Shown here: positions 18,969-28,092 of the stretch, in pieces | How positions within the stretch are numbered: position 1 is the stretch's first letter | Layout: the number at the start of each line of letters is the position of its first letter | Source of the DNA: Actinomadura soli | Lineage (GTDB): Bacteria; Actinomycetota; Actinomycetes; Streptosporangiales; Streptosporangiaceae | Assembly: GCF_005889715.1 (NCBI RefSeq) | Contig: NZ_VCKW01000001.1 | Location: 95,492 to 159,491 of the forward strand | Length of the DNA: 64,000 nucleotides | Direction of reading: 5' to 3' | The notes under the pieces: model-generated | Told to the model about the DNA's origin: nothing | Database searches by the model: none | What the model saw: the letters and a program-made list of their open reading frames with translations, nothing else | Translations under genes and position numbers: made by a program

Positions 18969-19484
18969 ATGCCAGAGGGGTCCGAGACGCGACTGGACGG
19001 GGCGGAGCAGGCGCCGGGGGGCACGGCGGCCGGGGGCGGCACCCGCAGAGGACTGCTCATCGGAGCGGGCCTCGCGGGCGTCGCCGGGCTGGCGGCGGCC
19101 TGCGGCGGTTCCGGCGACGACGACGCGGGCGGCTCGGCGGACACCGGCACGGGCGGCGGCTCCGGCGGGGGCCAGGAGACCGGCGGCTCCGGCGGGGGCA
19201 CGGCGCTGGCCGCGGCCGCCGACATCCCGGTCGGCGGCGGCAAGGTCTTCAAGGACGCCAAGGTCGTGGTGTGCCAGCCGTCGCAGGGCGAGTTCAAGGC
19301 GTTCTCGGCCGCCTGCACGCACCGTGGCTGCGCCGTCGGCTCGGTGTCCGGCGGCACGATCAACTGCCACTGCCACGGCAGCAAGTTCAAGATCACCGAC
19401 GGTTCGGTGGCGAACCCGCCCGCGGACGAGCCGCTGGAGGAGAAGAAGATCAACGTTCAGGGCGGGCAGATCATGCTCGCCTGA
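18969..19484 (+). CDS. Rieske [2Fe-2S] lipoprotein (copy 2)
   Basis: 171 residues. Same plan as the preceding gene: RR at 26-27, hydrophobic core, lipobox LAAAC (C45), then a Gly/Ser/Asp/Thr-rich low-complexity linker of about 45 residues, then the Rieske motifs CTHRGC and CHCHGS. The shared text DIPVGGGKV and KAFSAACTH against DVPVGGGKI and KAFTAVCTH shows tandem duplication. The longer linker would hold the domain further from the membrane. ATG 18969 follows GGAGGG. Its end overlaps the convergent MscS gene by 14 nt. Confidence 0.9.
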   Translation: MPEGSETRLDGAEQAPGGTAAGGGTRRGLLIGAGLAGVAGLAAACGGSGDDDAGGSADTGTGGGSGGGQETGGSGGGTALAAAADIPVGGGKVFKDAKVVVCQPSQGEFKAFSAACTHRGCAVGSVSGGTINCHCHGSKFKITDGSVANPPADEPLEEKKINVQGGQIMLA

Positions 19485-20718
19485 CCGTCCTCGCGTGCGC
19501 CGGGCCGTCCCCACCGGGGCCGGCCCGGCCGTCGTCGGAGACCGCGCGGCCGTCCTCGGGCGCGGTCCGGGGGCCGCCGGGCGCCGTGCGGGGTCCGCCG
19601 GGCCCGGCGTGAGCGCCGCCGGGGGCGGTCCGGGCGGTCCCGTCGCCGTCGGGCGCGGCACGGCCGCCGTCGCCCTGGCCGTCGAGGGCGGGCTCCTGCG
19701 GTTCGACGCGGAAGCGGGGGAGCGCCTCGGGATAGCGGTCGCGGATGTGGGAGATGAGATGCTCGCGCACGTCGCAGCGCAGGTCCCAGGTGCTCGCCGA
19801 GTCGGCCGCGCTCATCATCGCGCGGATCGTGACCAGCCCGTTCGGCTGGACGCCCACCGCCTGCAGGATCCACTCGCGCCGGTCCCACAGCGGGTTGTCG
19901 CGGAGCGCCGAGTACAGCTCGGCGCGCAGCTCCTCGATCGGGACCGACCAGTCGACGTGCAGGTCCACCGAGCCGAGCAGCCGGGACGAGTGCCGGGTCC
20001 AGTTCTCGAACGGCTGCTCGGTGAAGTACGACACCGGGAAGATCATCCGGCGGTCGTCCCAGAGCCGCAGCGCCACATAGGACAGGGTCAGCTCCTCGAC
20101 CCGTCCCCACTCGCCCTGCACGACGACGACGTCGTCCAGCCGCAGCGCGTCGCTGAACGCCAGCTGCAGCCCGGCGAGCAGGTTGCCCAGGGTCGGCCGC
20201 GCGGCGATCCCGACGACCAGCCCGGCGACGCCCGCCGACGCCAGCACCCCGGCGCCGACCGCGCGCACCCCCGGGAAGGTGAACAGCGCGGCGCCGAGCG
20301 CCAGCACCACGATCAGCACGGCGGCGATGCGACGCAGCAGCAGCATCTGCGTGCGGGCCTTCCTGGCCCGCCGGTTGCGGTCGCCCTCGATCCGCATCAG
20401 CCGCTCCAGCGGCGGATCGCTCAGCGCGTAGCCGATCCGCAGCACCAGCCACGTCGTCGCGCCGATCGCCGCGATCCGCAGCACCTGCCGGACGGCGCTC
20501 TCCGCAGGGTCGGCGAGCAGCCGGTACGGCATCGCCGTGTTGCAGCCCACGACCGCGGCGAACGCGAACGCCGGCGCGGCGACCCGCCGGGCGGCGAGCC
20601 CGGCGCCCGGCCAGCGCGCCGACAGCCGTCCCGCCAGCAGCCGCCGCCCCGCCTCCACGATCGTCACGGACGCGGCGACCACAGCCGCCAGCACGATCCA
20701 GGCCCCGAACGCGGACAC
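19471..20718 (-). CDS. MscS-type mechanosensitive channel family protein
   Basis: 415 residues. Four hydrophobic N-terminal segments, then the pore-lining helix and beta domain ([60 protein letters not shown]), the MscS signature including the glycine/alanine packing and the FPVSYF strand. It would act as an osmotic safety valve in the cytoplasmic membrane. The last 70 residues are a hydrophilic Gly/Pro/Asp-rich tail with the repeat GGPRTAP in tandem, poorly conserved and probably disordered. GTG start with GAGGAGG before it. Diverges from uvrC. Confidence 0.85.
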   Translation of the reverse strand: MSAFGAWIVLAAVVAASVTIVEAGRRLLAGRLSARWPGAGLAARRVAAPAFAFAAVVGCNTAMPYRLLADPAESAVRQVLRIAAIGATTWLVLRIGYALSDPPLERLMRIEGDRNRRARKARTQMLLLRRIAAVLIVVLALGAALFTFPGVRAVGAGVLASAGVAGLVVGIAARPTLGNLLAGLQLAFSDALRLDDVVVVQGEWGRVEELTLSYVALRLWDDRRMIFPVSYFTEQPFENWTRHSSRLLGSVDLHVDWSVPIEELRAELYSALRDNPLWDRREWILQAVGVQPNGLVTIRAMMSAADSASTWDLRCDVREHLISHIRDRYPEALPRFRVEPQEPALDGQGDGGRAAPDGDGTARTAPGGAHAGPGGPRTAPGGPRTAPEDGRAVSDDGRAGPGGDGPAHARTVRRA

Positions 20719-20886
20719 GCTCGCACCGACCTCCTCACACCGGACTCGGAATCCCTATCCGACCTTCCCTTTCCCAGAGTTTTACGATCATGTGAACCGG
20801 ACGGCGAGATCTCCGTCACCCACGGTGTCGCAGATGGTCCCGATCGCGTCACGCACGGTGGCGGCCGGGACGCGCGGGAGCACGGC

Positions 20887-20909
20887 GTGTCGGTGCCGCC
20901 CACTAGGCT
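20887..20909 (+). promoter_or_regulatory. PafBC-type damage promoter of uvrC, leaderless
   Basis: GTGTCGGTG - 8 nt - TAGGCT, against TTGTCRGTG-N8-TANNNT: 8 of 9 in the first block, exact spacer, good -10. The -10 is followed by 7 nt and then the GTG start codon at 20917, so the transcript should begin at the start codon. Confidence 0.72.
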
Positions 20910-20916
20910 TTTGAAC

Positions 20917-22965
20917 GTGGCAGACCCGGCGACCTACCGACCCGCACCCGGCTCCATCCCCGAGTCACCCGGGGTGTACCGGTTCCGCGACGAGCACGGC
21001 CGGGTCATCTACGTGGGCAAGGCCAAGAGCCTGCGCCAGCGCCTCAGCTCCTACTTCGCCGACTTCTCCGCGCTGCATCCGCGCACGCAGACCATGGTGC
21101 GGACGGCCGCCAAGGTCGACTGGACGGTCGTCGCCACCGAGGTCGAGGCCCTCCAGCTCGAATACTCCTGGATCAAGGAGTTCGATCCGCGGTTCAACGT
21201 CCGTTACCGCGATGACAAGTCGTATCCCTACCTCGCCGTCACCCTGAACGAGGAGTTCCCGAGGGTGATGGTGATGCGCGGTGCCAAGCGCAAGGGCGTG
21301 CGCTACTTCGGGCCGTACTCCCACGCGTGGGCGATCCGGGAGACGGTCGACCAGCTGCTGCGCGTGTTCCCCGTCCGGACGTGCAGCGCCGGCGTGTTCA
21401 AGCGGCAGCACCAGCTCGACCGCCCCTGCCTGCTCGGCTACATCGGCAAATGCTCGGCGCCGTGCGTCGGCCGCGTCACGCCCGACGAGCACCGCCTCCT
21501 CGCCGAGGACTTCTGCGACTTCATGGCCGGGCACACCACCCGGTTCACCAAGCGCCTCGAACGCGAAATGCGCGAGGCCGCCGCGTCCCAGGAGTACGAG
21601 CGCGCCGCCCGGCTCCGCGACGACGTCCGCGCCCTCGAACGGGCGCTGGAGAAGCAGGCCGTCGTCCTCGCCGACACCACCGACTGCGACATGATCGCGT
21701 TCGCGGAGGACGAGCTGGAGGCGGCCGTCCAGGTCTTCTACGTCCGCGGCGGCCGGATCCGCGGGCAGCGCGGCTGGGTCGTCGACAAGGTCGAGGACGT
21801 CACCACCGCCGACCTCGTCGAGCACTTCCTCATCCAGATCTACAGCGAGAGCGAATCGGTGCCGCGGGAGGTGCTCGTCCCGGCCTTGCCGCCCGAGGAG
21901 GAGGCGATGACCGAGCTGCTGTCCGAGCAGCGCGGCGGGCCCGTCCGGCTCCGCGTCCCGCAGCGCGGCGACAAGAAGTCCCTGCTGGAGACGGTCGCGC
22001 GCAACGCGCACGAGGCGCTCAAGCAGCACAAGACGCGCCGCGCGTCCGACCTCACCACCCGCAGCCGCGCGCTCCAGGAGATCCAGGACGCGCTGGAGCT
22101 GGACGACGCGCCCCTGCGCATCGAGTGCTACGACGTGTCGAACCTGCAGGGCACCAACGTGGTCGCGTCGATGGTCGTGTTCGAGGACGGCCTGGCCCGC
22201 AAGAGCGAGTACCGCCGGTTCACGATCAAGGCCGTGGAGGGGCAGGACGACGTCCGCTCCATCCACGAGGTCATCACCCGCCGGTTCAAGCGGTACCTCG
22301 CCGAAAGCGAGAAGATGGGCGAGCTCGACCATCTGGGAGATCCTCCCGAATCGGTTGCCGGGGGGTCTGGGGGGTCGTCCCCCCAGAATGAAATCGAGGA
22401 GGGGGCGCACCAGCCGATCGATCCGGAGACGGGCCGGCCGCGCAAGTTCGCCTACCCGCCGAACCTCGTCGTCGTCGACGGCGGCCCGCCGCAGGTCGCC
22501 GCCGCGCAGCGGGCGCTGGACGAGCTGGGCGTCGACGACATCGCCGTCTGCGGCATCGCCAAGCGGCTGGAGGAGATCTGGCTGCCCGGCGAAGGCGACC
22601 CGGTGATCCTGCCGCGCAACAGCGAGGGCATGTTCCTCGTCCAGCGGGTCCGCGACGAGGCGCACCGGTTCGCGATCACGTTCCATAGGCAGCGGCGGTC
22701 CAAGTCCATGACGGTGAGCGAACTCGATAACGTTCCGGGTCTGGGCCCGGCGCGCCGCGCGGCGCTGCTGAAGCACTTCGGCTCGCTGAAGCGGCTGAGG
22801 GACGCGACGCCGGAGCAGGTCGCCGAGGTCCCGGGGATCGGCCGGCGCAGCGCCGAGGGCATCGTCGCGGCGCTGCACGGCGCCGCGGCCCCGCGCGGGG
22901 GCGGCGGGCCCGGCGGCGCCGCGACGGGCGGAAACGACGGGGAGCACACGGGGAGAGGGTCATGA
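20917..22965 (+). CDS. uvrC: Excinuclease ABC subunit C
   Basis: 682 residues. It makes both incisions in nucleotide excision repair. The GIY-YIG nuclease domain is at about 15-95 ([19 protein letters not shown]), the cysteine group [13 protein letters not shown] follows, the UVR UvrB-binding helix is near 210-245, the RNase H-like second nuclease has ECYDVSN and VVVDGG, and tandem HhH motifs ([27 protein letters not shown]) end the protein. Start GTG 20917 from the leaderless promoter. An extra linker at about 475-500 contains a perfect DNA hairpin. The gene overlaps rapZ by 4 nt. Confidence 0.97.
   Translation: MADPATYRPAPGSIPESPGVYRFRDEHGRVIYVGKAKSLRQRLSSYFADFSALHPRTQTMVRTAAKVDWTVVATEVEALQLEYSWIKEFDPRFNVRYRDDKSYPYLAVTLNEEFPRVMVMRGAKRKGVRYFGPYSHAWAIRETVDQLLRVFPVRTCSAGVFKRQHQLDRPCLLGYIGKCSAPCVGRVTPDEHRLLAEDFCDFMAGHTTRFTKRLEREMREAAASQEYERAARLRDDVRALERALEKQAVVLADTTDCDMIAFAEDELEAAVQVFYVRGGRIRGQRGWVVDKVEDVTTADLVEHFLIQIYSESESVPREVLVPALPPEEEAMTELLSEQRGGPVRLRVPQRGDKKSLLETVARNAHEALKQHKTRRASDLTTRSRALQEIQDALELDDAPLRIECYDVSNLQGTNVVASMVVFEDGLARKSEYRRFTIKAVEGQDDVRSIHEVITRRFKRYLAESEKMGELDHLGDPPESVAGGSGGSSPQNEIEEGAHQPIDPETGRPRKFAYPPNLVVVDGGPPQVAAAQRALDELGVDDIAVCGIAKRLEEIWLPGEGDPVILPRNSEGMFLVQRVRDEAHRFAITFHRQRRSKSMTVSELDNVPGLGPARRAALLKHFGSLKRLRDATPEQVAEVPGIGRRSAEGIVAALHGAAAPRGGGGPGGAATGGNDGEHTGRGS
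22367..22386. repeat. Hairpin element inside uvrC
   Basis: CTGGGGGG - TCGT - CCCCCCAG, a perfect 8-bp stem with 4-nt loop, within the variable linker of uvrC, translated as low-complexity Gly/Ser. Similar G-run/C-run hairpins occur at 23859-23878 and 30209-30223. Confidence 0.7.
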
Positions 22966-23840
22966 CCAGCGAGACGAAGATCCCGGACATCGTGATCGTC
23001 ACCGGCATGTCCGGGGCGGGCCGCAGCACCGCGGCCAAGTCCCTGGAGGACCTCGACTGGTTCGTGGTCGACAACCTGCCGCCGGGCCTGCTGGCCACGA
23101 TGGCCGACCTCGGCGGCCGGGTGAAGGACGCGGTGCCCCGCATCGCCGTGGTCGTCGACGTCCGCAGCCGCGCCTTCACCGAGGATCTGCACTCCTCCAT
23201 CGCCGAGCTGGAGGCGCGCGGCGTCCACCCGCGCGTGGTGTTCCTGGAGGCGAACGACGCCGACCTGGTGCGCCGGTTCGAGAGCGTCCGCCGCCCGCAC
23301 CCGCTGCAGGACGACGGCCGCCTCGTCGACGGCATCGCCCGCGAGCGGGAGCTGGTCCGCGAGGTCCGCGCCGAGGCCGACCTGGTGATCGACACCAGCG
23401 GCCTCAACGTGCACGAGCTGCGCAACAAGATCATCGGGTTCTTCGGCAACGACACCGGCGAGACCAGCCTCCGCGCGACCGTCGTGTCGTTCGGCTACAA
23501 GTACGGGCTGCCCGTCGACGCCGACCTCGTCGTCGACTGCCGGTTCCTGCCGAACCCGCACTGGGTGCCGGAGCTGCGGCCGAAGACGGGCCGCGACGCC
23601 GCCGTCCGCGACTACGTCCTCGGGCAGCGCGGCGCCAAGGAGTTCCTGTACGCCTACGCGGAGGTGCTGCGGCTCCTCGCCGACGGCTACGAGCGCGAGG
23701 GGAAGCACTACGTGACCCTGGCCGTGGGCTGCACCGGCGGCAAACACCGTAGTGTGGCCATGGCGGAACAGATCGCCGCCCGGCTGCGGGACGAGGGCAT
23801 CGAGGTGCAGGTGGCCCACCGCGACCTCGGCCGCGAGTAG
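22962..23840 (+). CDS. rapZ: RNase adapter / P-loop protein RapZ
   Basis: 292 residues. N-terminal P-loop GMSGAGRS (about 15-22), where the usual lysine is arginine as in other actinobacterial RapZ; the C-terminal domain has [22 protein letters not shown] and [16 protein letters not shown], the conserved RapZ sugar/RNA-binding part. In E. coli RapZ senses glucosamine-6-phosphate and steers RNase E; the actinobacterial role is not settled. Its ATG overlaps the uvrC stop. It forms the conserved uvrC-rapZ-yvcK-whiA block. Confidence 0.95.
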   Translation: MTSETKIPDIVIVTGMSGAGRSTAAKSLEDLDWFVVDNLPPGLLATMADLGGRVKDAVPRIAVVVDVRSRAFTEDLHSSIAELEARGVHPRVVFLEANDADLVRRFESVRRPHPLQDDGRLVDGIARERELVREVRAEADLVIDTSGLNVHELRNKIIGFFGNDTGETSLRATVVSFGYKYGLPVDADLVVDCRFLPNPHWVPELRPKTGRDAAVRDYVLGQRGAKEFLYAYAEVLRLLADGYEREGKHYVTLAVGCTGGKHRSVAMAEQIAARLRDEGIEVQVAHRDLGRE

Positions 23841-23858
23841 AATTCCCGTCCGGTCCCT

Positions 23859-23878
23859 TGCGGGGGCCGACCCCCGCA
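23859..23878. repeat. Hairpin between rapZ and yvcK
   Basis: TGCGGGGG - CCGA - CCCCCGCA, a perfect 8-bp stem, 18 nt after the rapZ stop. No T run follows, and the operon continues, so an attenuator or mobile-hairpin origin is possible. Confidence 0.6.
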
Positions 23879-23938
23879 CCCCCGGGTGAGGATCAGGCGC
23901 CCGGCGGTCCCGGACGAGGAGAGCAGGTCGACGGCACG

Positions 23939-24904
23939 GTGAAGCCCAACGGCCCGAAGGTCGTCGCGCTCGGCGGCGGCCACGGCCTCTACGCCTCGCT
24001 GTCGGCGCTGCGCCGCGTCACCGACCGGCTGACCGCGATCGTCACCGTCGCCGACGACGGCGGGTCCAGCGGGCGGCTCCGCCGCGAGCTGGGGGTGCTG
24101 CCGCCCGGCGACCTGCGCATGGCGCTCGCCGCGCTGTGCGGCGACGACGAGTGGGGCCAGACGTGGCGCGACGTCGTCCAGCACCGCTTCCGCAGCGAGG
24201 GCGACCTGCGGGGCCACGCGGTCGGGAACCTCCTCATCGTCGCGCTGTGGGAGCTGCTCGGCCAGGAGGGCGCGGTCGACGGGCTCGACTGGGTCGGGCG
24301 GCTGCTCGGCGCGCACGGCCGGGTCCTGCCGATGGCGGCCGTCCCGATGGACATCGTCGCGGAGGTCCGCGGCGCCGACCCGTCGAGGCCCGACGAGATC
24401 ACCCACGTCAAGGGGCAGGTCGCGTGCGCGAAGACGCCCGGCAGCGTGCTCGGCGTCTCGCTCGTCCCGGCCGACCCGCCCGCCTGCCCCGAGGCGCTCG
24501 CCGCCGTCGACGACGCCGACTGGATCGTGTTCGGGCCCGGGTCCTGGTTCACCAGCGTCCTGCCGCACCTGAAGGTCCCGGCGCTGGCCCGCGCCCTGGC
24601 CGGCTCCCGCGCCCGCCGCGCCGTCGCGCTGAACCTCGCGCCGCAGCCCGGCGAGACCGACGACTTCTCCCCGCAGACCCACCTGGAGGTCCTGCGGGCG
24701 CACGCACCCGACCTGAGCGTGGACGTCGTCCTCGCCGACCGCGGGGTGGTGGACGACCCGGCGGCGCTCGACAAGGCCGTCCAGGAGATCGGCGGGCGCC
24801 TCGTCCTCGCGGACGTCGCCGCCGATGATGCCGCCGAGGACGGGTCCCCGCGCCATGAACCCGCCCGTCTGGCCCAAGCCTTCGTACAGATATTCAGTGA
24901 GTGA
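23939..24904 (+). CDS. yvcK: YvcK/CofD-like UDP-sugar-binding protein
   Basis: 321 residues. [16 protein letters not shown] at the N terminus, [17 protein letters not shown] and [13 protein letters not shown] are the family nucleotide-sugar-binding loops; HAVGNLL and [14 protein letters not shown] follow. YvcK proteins (CuvA in mycobacteria) bind UDP-GlcNAc and tune peptidoglycan precursor and carbon flow. GTG 23939 is taken as start; codons further up lie in the rapZ-yvcK hairpin region and look like Pro/Gly filler. It lies directly before whiA. Confidence 0.93.
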   Translation: MKPNGPKVVALGGGHGLYASLSALRRVTDRLTAIVTVADDGGSSGRLRRELGVLPPGDLRMALAALCGDDEWGQTWRDVVQHRFRSEGDLRGHAVGNLLIVALWELLGQEGAVDGLDWVGRLLGAHGRVLPMAAVPMDIVAEVRGADPSRPDEITHVKGQVACAKTPGSVLGVSLVPADPPACPEALAAVDDADWIVFGPGSWFTSVLPHLKVPALARALAGSRARRAVALNLAPQPGETDDFSPQTHLEVLRAHAPDLSVDVVLADRGVVDDPAALDKAVQEIGGRLVLADVAADDAAEDGSPRHEPARLAQAFVQIFSE

Positions 24905-24966
24905 CGCCCGGTGCCGCCGCGATCGGCGACACTGCTGGGAGTCCGATAGGGGGAGGGGTCCAACTC

Positions 24967-25947
24967 ATGGCGATGACCGGTGTGGTCAAGGACGAGCTGG
25001 GCAGGCTCACGATCATGAAGCCGTGCTGCCGCAAGGCCGAGGTCTCGACGCTGCTGCGCTTCGCGGGCGGCCTGCACCTGGTCAGCGGGCGCATCGTGAT
25101 CGAGGCCGAGATCGACACCGGAGTCGCGGCCCGGCGCCTGATCAAGGACATCGCGGAGGTGTTCGGGCACACCTCCGAGGTCGTCGTGCTCGCGCCGAGC
25201 GGGTTGCGTAAAGGCAACCGTTATGTCGTCCGCGTCTTCCGGGACGGCGAGTCGCTCGCCCGGCAGACCGGGCTGATCGACAACAACGGGCGGCCCGTGC
25301 GCGGCCTGCCGCGGCACGTCGTCGCGGGCGCGGCGTGCGACGCCGAGTCGGCGTGGCGGGGCGCGTTCCTCGCGCACGGCTCGCTGACCGAGCCGGGCCG
25401 GTCCATGTCGCTGGAGGTGACGTGCCCGGGCCCGGAGGCGGCGCTCGCGCTGGTCGGCGCGGCCCGCCGCCTGAAGATCCACGCGAAGGCCCGCGAGGTC
25501 CGCGGCGTCGACCGGGTCGTCGTCCGCGACGGCGACGCGATCAGCGCGCTGCTCACCCGGCTCGGCGCGCACGACAGCGTCCTCGCCTGGGAGGAGCGCC
25601 GGATGCGCCGCGAGGTCCGCGCCACCGCGAACCGGCTCGCGAACTTCGACGACGCGAACCTGCGGCGCTCCGCCCGCGCCGCCGTCGCCGCCGGTGCCCG
25701 CGTCGCCCGCGCGCTGGAGATCCTCGGTGACGAGGCGCCCGAGCACCTGGTCAAGGCCGGGCAGCTGCGGCTGGAGCACAAGCAGGCGTCGCTGGAGGAG
25801 CTCGGCCAGCTCGCCGACCCGCCGCTCACCAAGGACGCCATCGCCGGCCGCATCCGCCGCCTGCTCGCCATGGCCGACAAGCGCGCCGGGGACCAGGGCA
25901 TCCCCGGCACGGAGGCCAACCTGACCGCGGACATGCTCGCGCCCTGA
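24967..25947 (+). CDS. whiA: Sporulation regulator WhiA
   Basis: 326 residues. N-terminal LAGLIDADG homing-endonuclease-like fold ([33 protein letters not shown]) without nuclease activity in the family, and a C-terminal sigma4-like HTH ([30 protein letters not shown]). WhiA works with WhiB to start sporulation septation in Streptomyces. ATG 24967 follows GGAGGGG. In many actinobacteria gap follows directly; here 4.3 kb of other DNA intervenes, beginning with a gene remnant 3 bp after the stop. Confidence 0.96.
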   Translation: MAMTGVVKDELGRLTIMKPCCRKAEVSTLLRFAGGLHLVSGRIVIEAEIDTGVAARRLIKDIAEVFGHTSEVVVLAPSGLRKGNRYVVRVFRDGESLARQTGLIDNNGRPVRGLPRHVVAGAACDAESAWRGAFLAHGSLTEPGRSMSLEVTCPGPEAALALVGAARRLKIHAKAREVRGVDRVVVRDGDAISALLTRLGAHDSVLAWEERRMRREVRATANRLANFDDANLRRSARAAVAAGARVARALEILGDEAPEHLVKAGQLRLEHKQASLEELGQLADPPLTKDAIAGRIRRLLAMADKRAGDQGIPGTEANLTADMLAP

Positions 25948-25950
25948 CCC

Positions 25951-26517
25951 TCAGCGGACGCGGTGGAGGCCGCCGTCGGGCCCGGCAACGAAGCCGAGCC
26001 GGTGACCGGAGAACGACGCGTCCACGCGGACACCGCCGCCGGGCAGCGGGCGGACGCGCACGCCCGGCCGTTCCGTGCCGCGGACGGGGGCGATCAGCGT
26101 CAGCGTCCGCACCCGCGACCCCCGCGCCGGGAGCGACACGACGGGCGCGGGCGCCTTCTTCCGGTGACCTCGCGCGACCCACCCCTGCAGGGGGTCCAGC
26201 GACCCGCGGACGGTCCGGGCGGGCGACGCGGCCGTGCCCGGCAGCGGTATCCGCAGGAAGTGGACGCGGACCCGTCCGGCGGTGGCGACGGCGCCCGTCC
26301 CGCGCGGGACGGCGGTGAACGCGGGCGGCAGGTGCCAGAGCTGCTCCACGGGGTGCGGGACGGGCGAGCGCACGTCGTCCAGCACCACGAGGGCGTCGGG
26401 GCCGGACGCGGCGAGCACCGACCGCGACCGGACGGTCCCCGTGAAGGCGGTGTCGGTGAACGAGAACGTGTCGGCGCCGCGCCGGAACCTGTGGCCGGTC
26501 AGCGCCGTCGCCGCGCG
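25951..26517 (-). pseudogene. Heparinase II/III-like protein, 5'-truncated remnant
   Basis: About 188 residues of open frame on the minus strand, with no start codon at its 5' end: a stop sits right before it (about 26520). The readable text includes DTFSFTDTAFTG, ALVVLDDV, LWHLPP, FLRIPLPG, VRGSLDPLQGWVA, APVVSLPA and LTLIAPV, the C-terminal beta-sandwich of actinobacterial heparinase II/III-family polysaccharide lyases, which are normally some 600 or more residues. The catalytic N-terminal part is missing. It ends 3 bp from the whiA stop. The 5' loss coincides with the start of another truncated frame on the plus strand. Confidence 0.65.
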
Positions 26518-26519
26518 TC

Positions 26520-26876
26520 ACGGGCGTCGGAGGACGGCTCGCCTGCCGGCCGTACGCCGCGTCCCCGGACGGCGCCCGGACGTACGCCGACTACGGCGGC
26601 GGGCGCGGCGCCGGAGAGGTCTCCTGGACCGGTATCGCGGCGGACGACGCCGTCGCCTTCGAGGCCCGCTACGCGGGCGGCGCCCGGATGCGGTTCGCGT
26701 GCGGCGACACGGCAAGTTGTGTGCGCCGGACCACGCCCAAGGGCCCCGTCACGTTGTTCACCACGAGGCCGCGTGCGTACACCCCGCCCAAGACCGGAGC
26801 CCCCGTCCACGGTGTTCTCACCGTCTTCGACGCCCGCGGGAGGATGCTCGAACGGCTGCCGTTCAGCGCGGGGTAG
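26520..26876 (+). pseudogene. 5'-truncated gene remnant, function unknown
   Basis: An open plus-strand frame of about 118 codons with strong coding character (nearly all third positions G or C), without any ATG, GTG or TTG before codon 57 (ATG 26688). Text: GRLACRPYAASPDGARTYA, EVSWTGIAADDAVAFEARYA, FACGDTASCVRR, VLTVFDARGRMLERLPFSAG, stop. It looks like the C-terminal domain of a secreted or membrane-bound protein; I do not recognise the family. It meets the heparinase remnant head to head. Its end overlaps the next minus-strand gene by 14 bp. A functional short protein from 26688 (62 residues) cannot be excluded. Confidence 0.5.
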
Positions 26877-28092
26877 CGTCCCCGCGCAGGACGCGGTGGA
26901 CGAGGTCGTCGCGGAGCTGCCCGTAGCCGGTCTCCGCCCAGACGCTCTCCGCCGGGTCGGCCTCGTAGTAGGGGACGTCGCGGCCGTCCCGGCGGTCCAT
27001 GAGGACGTCCGGTGCCTCCTTGCCGCGGACCGCGCGGGCGCACGGCCGGCAGGCCCGGACCCGGAGGCTCTTGCGGGAGCCGACAGGACGCCAGGCGATC
27101 CTGGTTGCGGCGTCCCCGTGGAGCGGGTTGAAGAAGCAGAGCGGGACCGGCGGGATCTCCGGGTCGCCGTTCGCGACCGCCTGTGCGGACGCGAAGGCGT
27201 CGCGCCCCTGGTCGAGCAGCACCAGGACCCCGGCCAGGTCGGGGACGCCCCGGGCGGCGTCGAGGGTCTTGCCGGCGGCCTGGTAGGCGTCCAGCGCGCC
27301 GGTCATCAGGGCGCGGGCCCGCTCGCCGGTGGTGGGCACGGTGGTCTCGTCGAGCAGCTCGCCGAACGCGATGACCTCGCGGGACGCCTGCTCGCGCAGC
27401 TGGTCCTCGTTGGCCCGCAGCGCGGTGGCGAACACCGTGCGGGGCATCAGCAGGCCGCCGCCCTCGCGGCGGACGGACGCCATCCGGCGCCGCCGCCAGA
27501 GCAGGAACCCGCCCACGCCCACGACCGCGAGACCCGCCGCGCCCGCGCCGAGGGGGAGGGCCAGGCCGCCGTCGTCGTCGTCCGCCCGGCCGGAACGGGG
27601 CTCGCCGGTGCGGCTCGCGGCCCCCTGCCGGGCTTTGTGGCGCCGGTCGATCTCGGCGGAGATCCGGTCGTACTCCTGCTTGCCGGTGCCCGAGATGATC
27701 AGGTCGGCGACGCGGGACAGCCGGGCCGCGAGCGGGGTGTCGTCCATGGCGCGGTCCAGGCTGACCGCCCAGGCGGCGTCGCGCGCCTGGTGGTCGCCGC
27801 CCCATTCGCGGGCGGTCAGGTCCTCGCCGCCCTCGCGGAGGGTGATGAAGATCCCGTCGCGGCCCAGGCGGTCGTGCACGACGGAGGCGAGCTGGTCGGC
27901 GTCCGCCCAGGTGCCGCCCGTGACCAGCGGGACGAGGACCACGTAGACCGGCGCCGGCGCCTTGGCGAACCTGGCGGCGAGCCTGCGCCGCTCCGCGCCC
28001 GGCAGCGCGGACGCGATCGACGGATCGACGTAGATGGGCGAGCGGCGCAGCGCGGCGGCCAGCCGTTCGCCGGGGGACGGTTCACTCAACAC
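26863..28092 (-). CDS. TPM-like membrane protein with C-terminal Cys pairs (paralogue 3)
   Basis: 409 residues. N-terminal domain of about 150 residues (SPIYVDPSIASALPGAE, PVYVVLVPLV, DRLGRDGIFITL) resembling TPM-type alpha/beta domains, one membrane helix (GLALPLGAGAAGLAVVGVGGF) followed by RRRR, then a cytosolic part with VPLCFFNPLHGDA and CRPCARAVRG, possibly a metal site. No N-terminal signal sequence is visible, unlike its two paralogues. The GTG start lies inside the end of the previous gene (11-nt overlap), so it is coupled. Last of a three-gene operon; function unknown. Confidence 0.7.
   Translation of the reverse strand: MLSEPSPGERLAAALRRSPIYVDPSIASALPGAERRRLAARFAKAPAPVYVVLVPLVTGGTWADADQLASVVHDRLGRDGIFITLREGGEDLTAREWGGDHQARDAAWAVSLDRAMDDTPLAARLSRVADLIISGTGKQEYDRISAEIDRRHKARQGAASRTGEPRSGRADDDDGGLALPLGAGAAGLAVVGVGGFLLWRRRRMASVRREGGGLLMPRTVFATALRANEDQLREQASREVIAFGELLDETTVPTTGERARALMTGALDAYQAAGKTLDAARGVPDLAGVLVLLDQGRDAFASAQAVANGDPEIPPVPLCFFNPLHGDAATRIAWRPVGSRKSLRVRACRPCARAVRGKEAPDVLMDRRDGRDVPYYEADPAESVWAETGYGQLRDDLVHRVLRGDATPR

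Noticed and set aside
23859..23878. Intrinsic terminator ending the uvrC-rapZ unit
   Set aside because: Stem is strong but there is no T run, and yvcK follows closely without a visible promoter, so I list it as a hairpin only.
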